Shown here: one piece after another, positions 62,126 through 64,000 of the stretch
Layout of the letters: each line of letters begins with the position of its first letter
Position numbering within the stretch: the first letter of the stretch is position 1
NCBI RefSeq assembly: GCF_030247185.1
Contig: NC_080571.1
Span: forward strand, 106,723,128 to 106,787,127
Direction of reading: 5' to 3'
DNA length: 64,000 nt
Source: Malaya genurostris
Lineage: Eukaryota; Arthropoda; Insecta; Diptera; Culicidae
Notes under the pieces: model-generated
Told to the model about the DNA's origin: nothing
Databases searched by the model: none
What the model saw: only the letters and a program-made list of their open reading frames with translations
Translations under genes and position numbers: made by a program

Positions 62126-63540
62126 CGACAAGGGATAATAAAATTGTATCTGGGATTGTTTCGTTTTTTCTATCTAAATTAGTCATAATCTTGGCCTCGT
62201 TAATAGTTAAAATAACAAAAAATATAACTGAATTAAACCTAGGTGATAACCAAATTGTCACAAAGCTTGACATGTAAATATCAATATTATATCTAATTAT
62301 GGTGCAATAAATCGTTTTTGTCTGATTCATGAATGTAAAAATGTTCATGCAATGATATAGATAACAACGGGCAAAATTCGATTTCTGCAATTTGTAGATC
62401 TTATTAATTGATGACCTAACCAACTCATTTCGATTTCACTGATTTTTGATCCAAAAATTAGGAAAGTGATTCGATATTACTTTAGTTTGCTTTAAGCCAT
62501 GAAGATATCACCAGCGCCACTAGTGAACATTTTCAATGTAATATTAACAAAGTTTTTTATTTAGAACAACGTGCATCCGATCAACATAGTATAGAGTACA
62601 GCAAGAACTAAACATAAATCGATACAAATTTTTTAAGATTTTTTTTCTCTATTTTCAGTACATTCGGGATCCGTTAAACTAAAGTCGCTATTATCAATCT
62701 GCAACTAAAAGACCTATAAATCGGGAAAGTATTGAGCTAAGTTTAGATTTTGTTTTTGAGCCCAGTTTATATTTTGTTTTCCGTTTATTGCAGCGTCACT
62801 TTTGAAGATGATTTGAAATTTTTAACACTTGTCATTCTGTGTTTTCGGAAACAAAAATCGGCCACCGATAAAATTGAAGAATTTAAGTATTCATTTTACT
62901 TCAAGCTTGTGAAAATCATCTCTTTGGAAACATTGCGGATTCAATGAACTGAGTCGAATGCTATATCACTATTTCCAATATTTATGTCGAGTTTTAAAGC
63001 TTTTGCCTTACCTTTCTTTGTTCATAAGAGAAAAAGCGCAAAATCATCTTGAAAAATATTTATTTTCAATTTAAAATTAATATTTGAATAAAAACTTTAC
63101 ACAATTCAAGTAGGAATTACTTAGGAACGTTCACAAAATTTAAATTTAAACTGTCATTTTAAAATCAAATATCAAATTATTATTTTCAAAAGCATCTTCA
63201 AGTATGTGAAATTTAAAAAAATGTTTGTTTATGCTCTTTATTGAAGCATAGCATTTTTCGGGTTAAAAGTCAAAAACATGATCGACATGGTGTTTGAACT
63301 CTTTTTTTTTTTAATTCTCTAGTATAGTTTTACCTGAAATATAACGGCCCTTAATATAATATCTGGACTTGCTATAATCATAACAAAATCTGAATGTTTG
63401 CTTCTGATTTGGAATTATATTTATAAAATAATGGGACATAAATATTAAGATCACATATTATTTTGATAGAATCCTGTTATGATCTGTTGATCGGGTAGCC
63501 TGTTGTTGAGTTTCATCCTGATCCCACTTCAGTTCCTGAG
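62126..63540. other. Anonymous AT-rich DNA, 1.4 kb
   Basis: No gene recognised. TGAACTGAGTCGAATGCTAT at 62946 is another copy of the terminal module of the GATGGCTGAACCG repeat. Confidence 0.3.
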
Positions 63541-64000
63541 ATGCAGGGAGATATGCACCAAAATATTACCAAAACATTCATTCTTTTTTAGAGATGGCTG
63601 AACCGATTTTCACTAGCTTAGATTCAAATGAAAGGTCTTATAACCTGCTAGTGAATTTTATTCCGATGCGACTTCCGGTTTCGGAGTTATAGAGTAATAT
63701 TTTAAAAAAAATAGGAAAAAACGGGCATTCAATTTTCTCGGAAACGGCTCAATCCAGATCCTAGTTCCGGTTCCAGAAATATCGCGCGATTAGTGAAGAA
63801 AAACTCCAAATGTAAAGCTCACCTCGATCCGAAGAGAAAAAAAAATTCCGGTTTCCGAAGTATTGGAAATAGTGATCAAAAACTGTAAAAACTATCTCTC
63901 TCACTTTTCTTCAAGATGGTCATCTTTTTTCATAAACTTATAGATTCAAAGGGAAATTTCATCCAGCATTTCTGAATTTATTGTGGATACTACTTCCGGT
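63541..64000 (+). repeat. GATGGCTGAACCG-type repeat units running off the window
   Basis: TTTTAGAGATGGCTGAACCG, ATTTTCACTAGCTTAGATTC and AATGAAAGGTCTTATAACCT at 63588-63650, then GATGCGACTTCCGGTTTCGG. Further diverged units lie at 63730-63830 and 63900-64000, ending in TGGATACTACTTCCGGT. Confidence 0.7.

Overview
The window is about 64 kb of AT-rich animal nuclear DNA. It is almost entirely transposable elements, their fossils, foldback repeats and microsatellites. I found no multi-exon host gene I can name, no functional tRNA or rRNA, no CRISPR array and no prokaryotic operon structure. The mix points to a dipteran, most likely a mosquito and perhaps a culicine: Jockey-clade LINEs, irritans-type and Mos1-type mariners, Tc1/mariner elements with D37E spacing (a family described from mosquitoes), hAT MITEs, tRNA-derived SINEs, and a very abundant repeat built on GATGGCTGAACCGATTTTCA. 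The species assignment is inference.

Layout. 1-10115: a decayed Jockey-type LINE (element A, + strand) is cut by a second Jockey copy (B, - strand, 1187-3467) and by a 5368-bp hAT-like insertion (4476-9843) with an exact 8-bp duplication, AGTCTACC. The hAT insertion carries a SINE head, a mariner fossil, a small MITE and many units of the GATGGCTGAACCG repeat. 10116-21650: mostly anonymous DNA with an internally deleted mariner (13562-14493), a LINE tail (15985-16480) and a complete but dead D37E element (16869-18136). 21656-23265: a third Jockey copy beside a 12-bp minisatellite. 24-40 kb: MITEs and fossils, including two hAT MITEs with exact 8-bp duplications (27501-28181 inside a mariner; 35780-36307), a 1410-bp TIR element (33704-35113) and several long hairpins.

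40.2-43.6 kb is the densest cluster. A nearly intact irritans mariner (40251-41542) lies next to a three-level nest: a Mos1-type mariner fossil holds a palindromic MITE, which holds a DD41D transposon whose front end has been replaced by an inverted copy of its own tail (42003-42935). 44-46 kb: pentanucleotide microsatellites, a repeated 180-bp unit and a tRNA-derived SINE. 47-54.8 kb: two members of a second Jockey-type LINE family (J2) in opposite orientation. The second is split by a 1.15-kb ORF1-only LINE with a 12-bp target duplication. 54.8-64 kb: a mariner fossil, arrays of the GATGGCTGAACCG repeat, a third D37E-like element, an RT fossil and a second full-length D37E element (60438-61706).

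The genes do not form a pathway. The window records repeated nested insertion and decay, and several insertion events can be resolved to the base because the target duplications and the reading frames of the interrupted hosts can be rejoined. The most unusual items are the foldback DD41D element, the ORF1-only LINE and the exact hAT nests. Possible host signals are weak: a TATA/initiator pair near 12909, a short secreted-peptide reading frame at 45975, and a less AT-rich segment at 32.2-32.8 kb.
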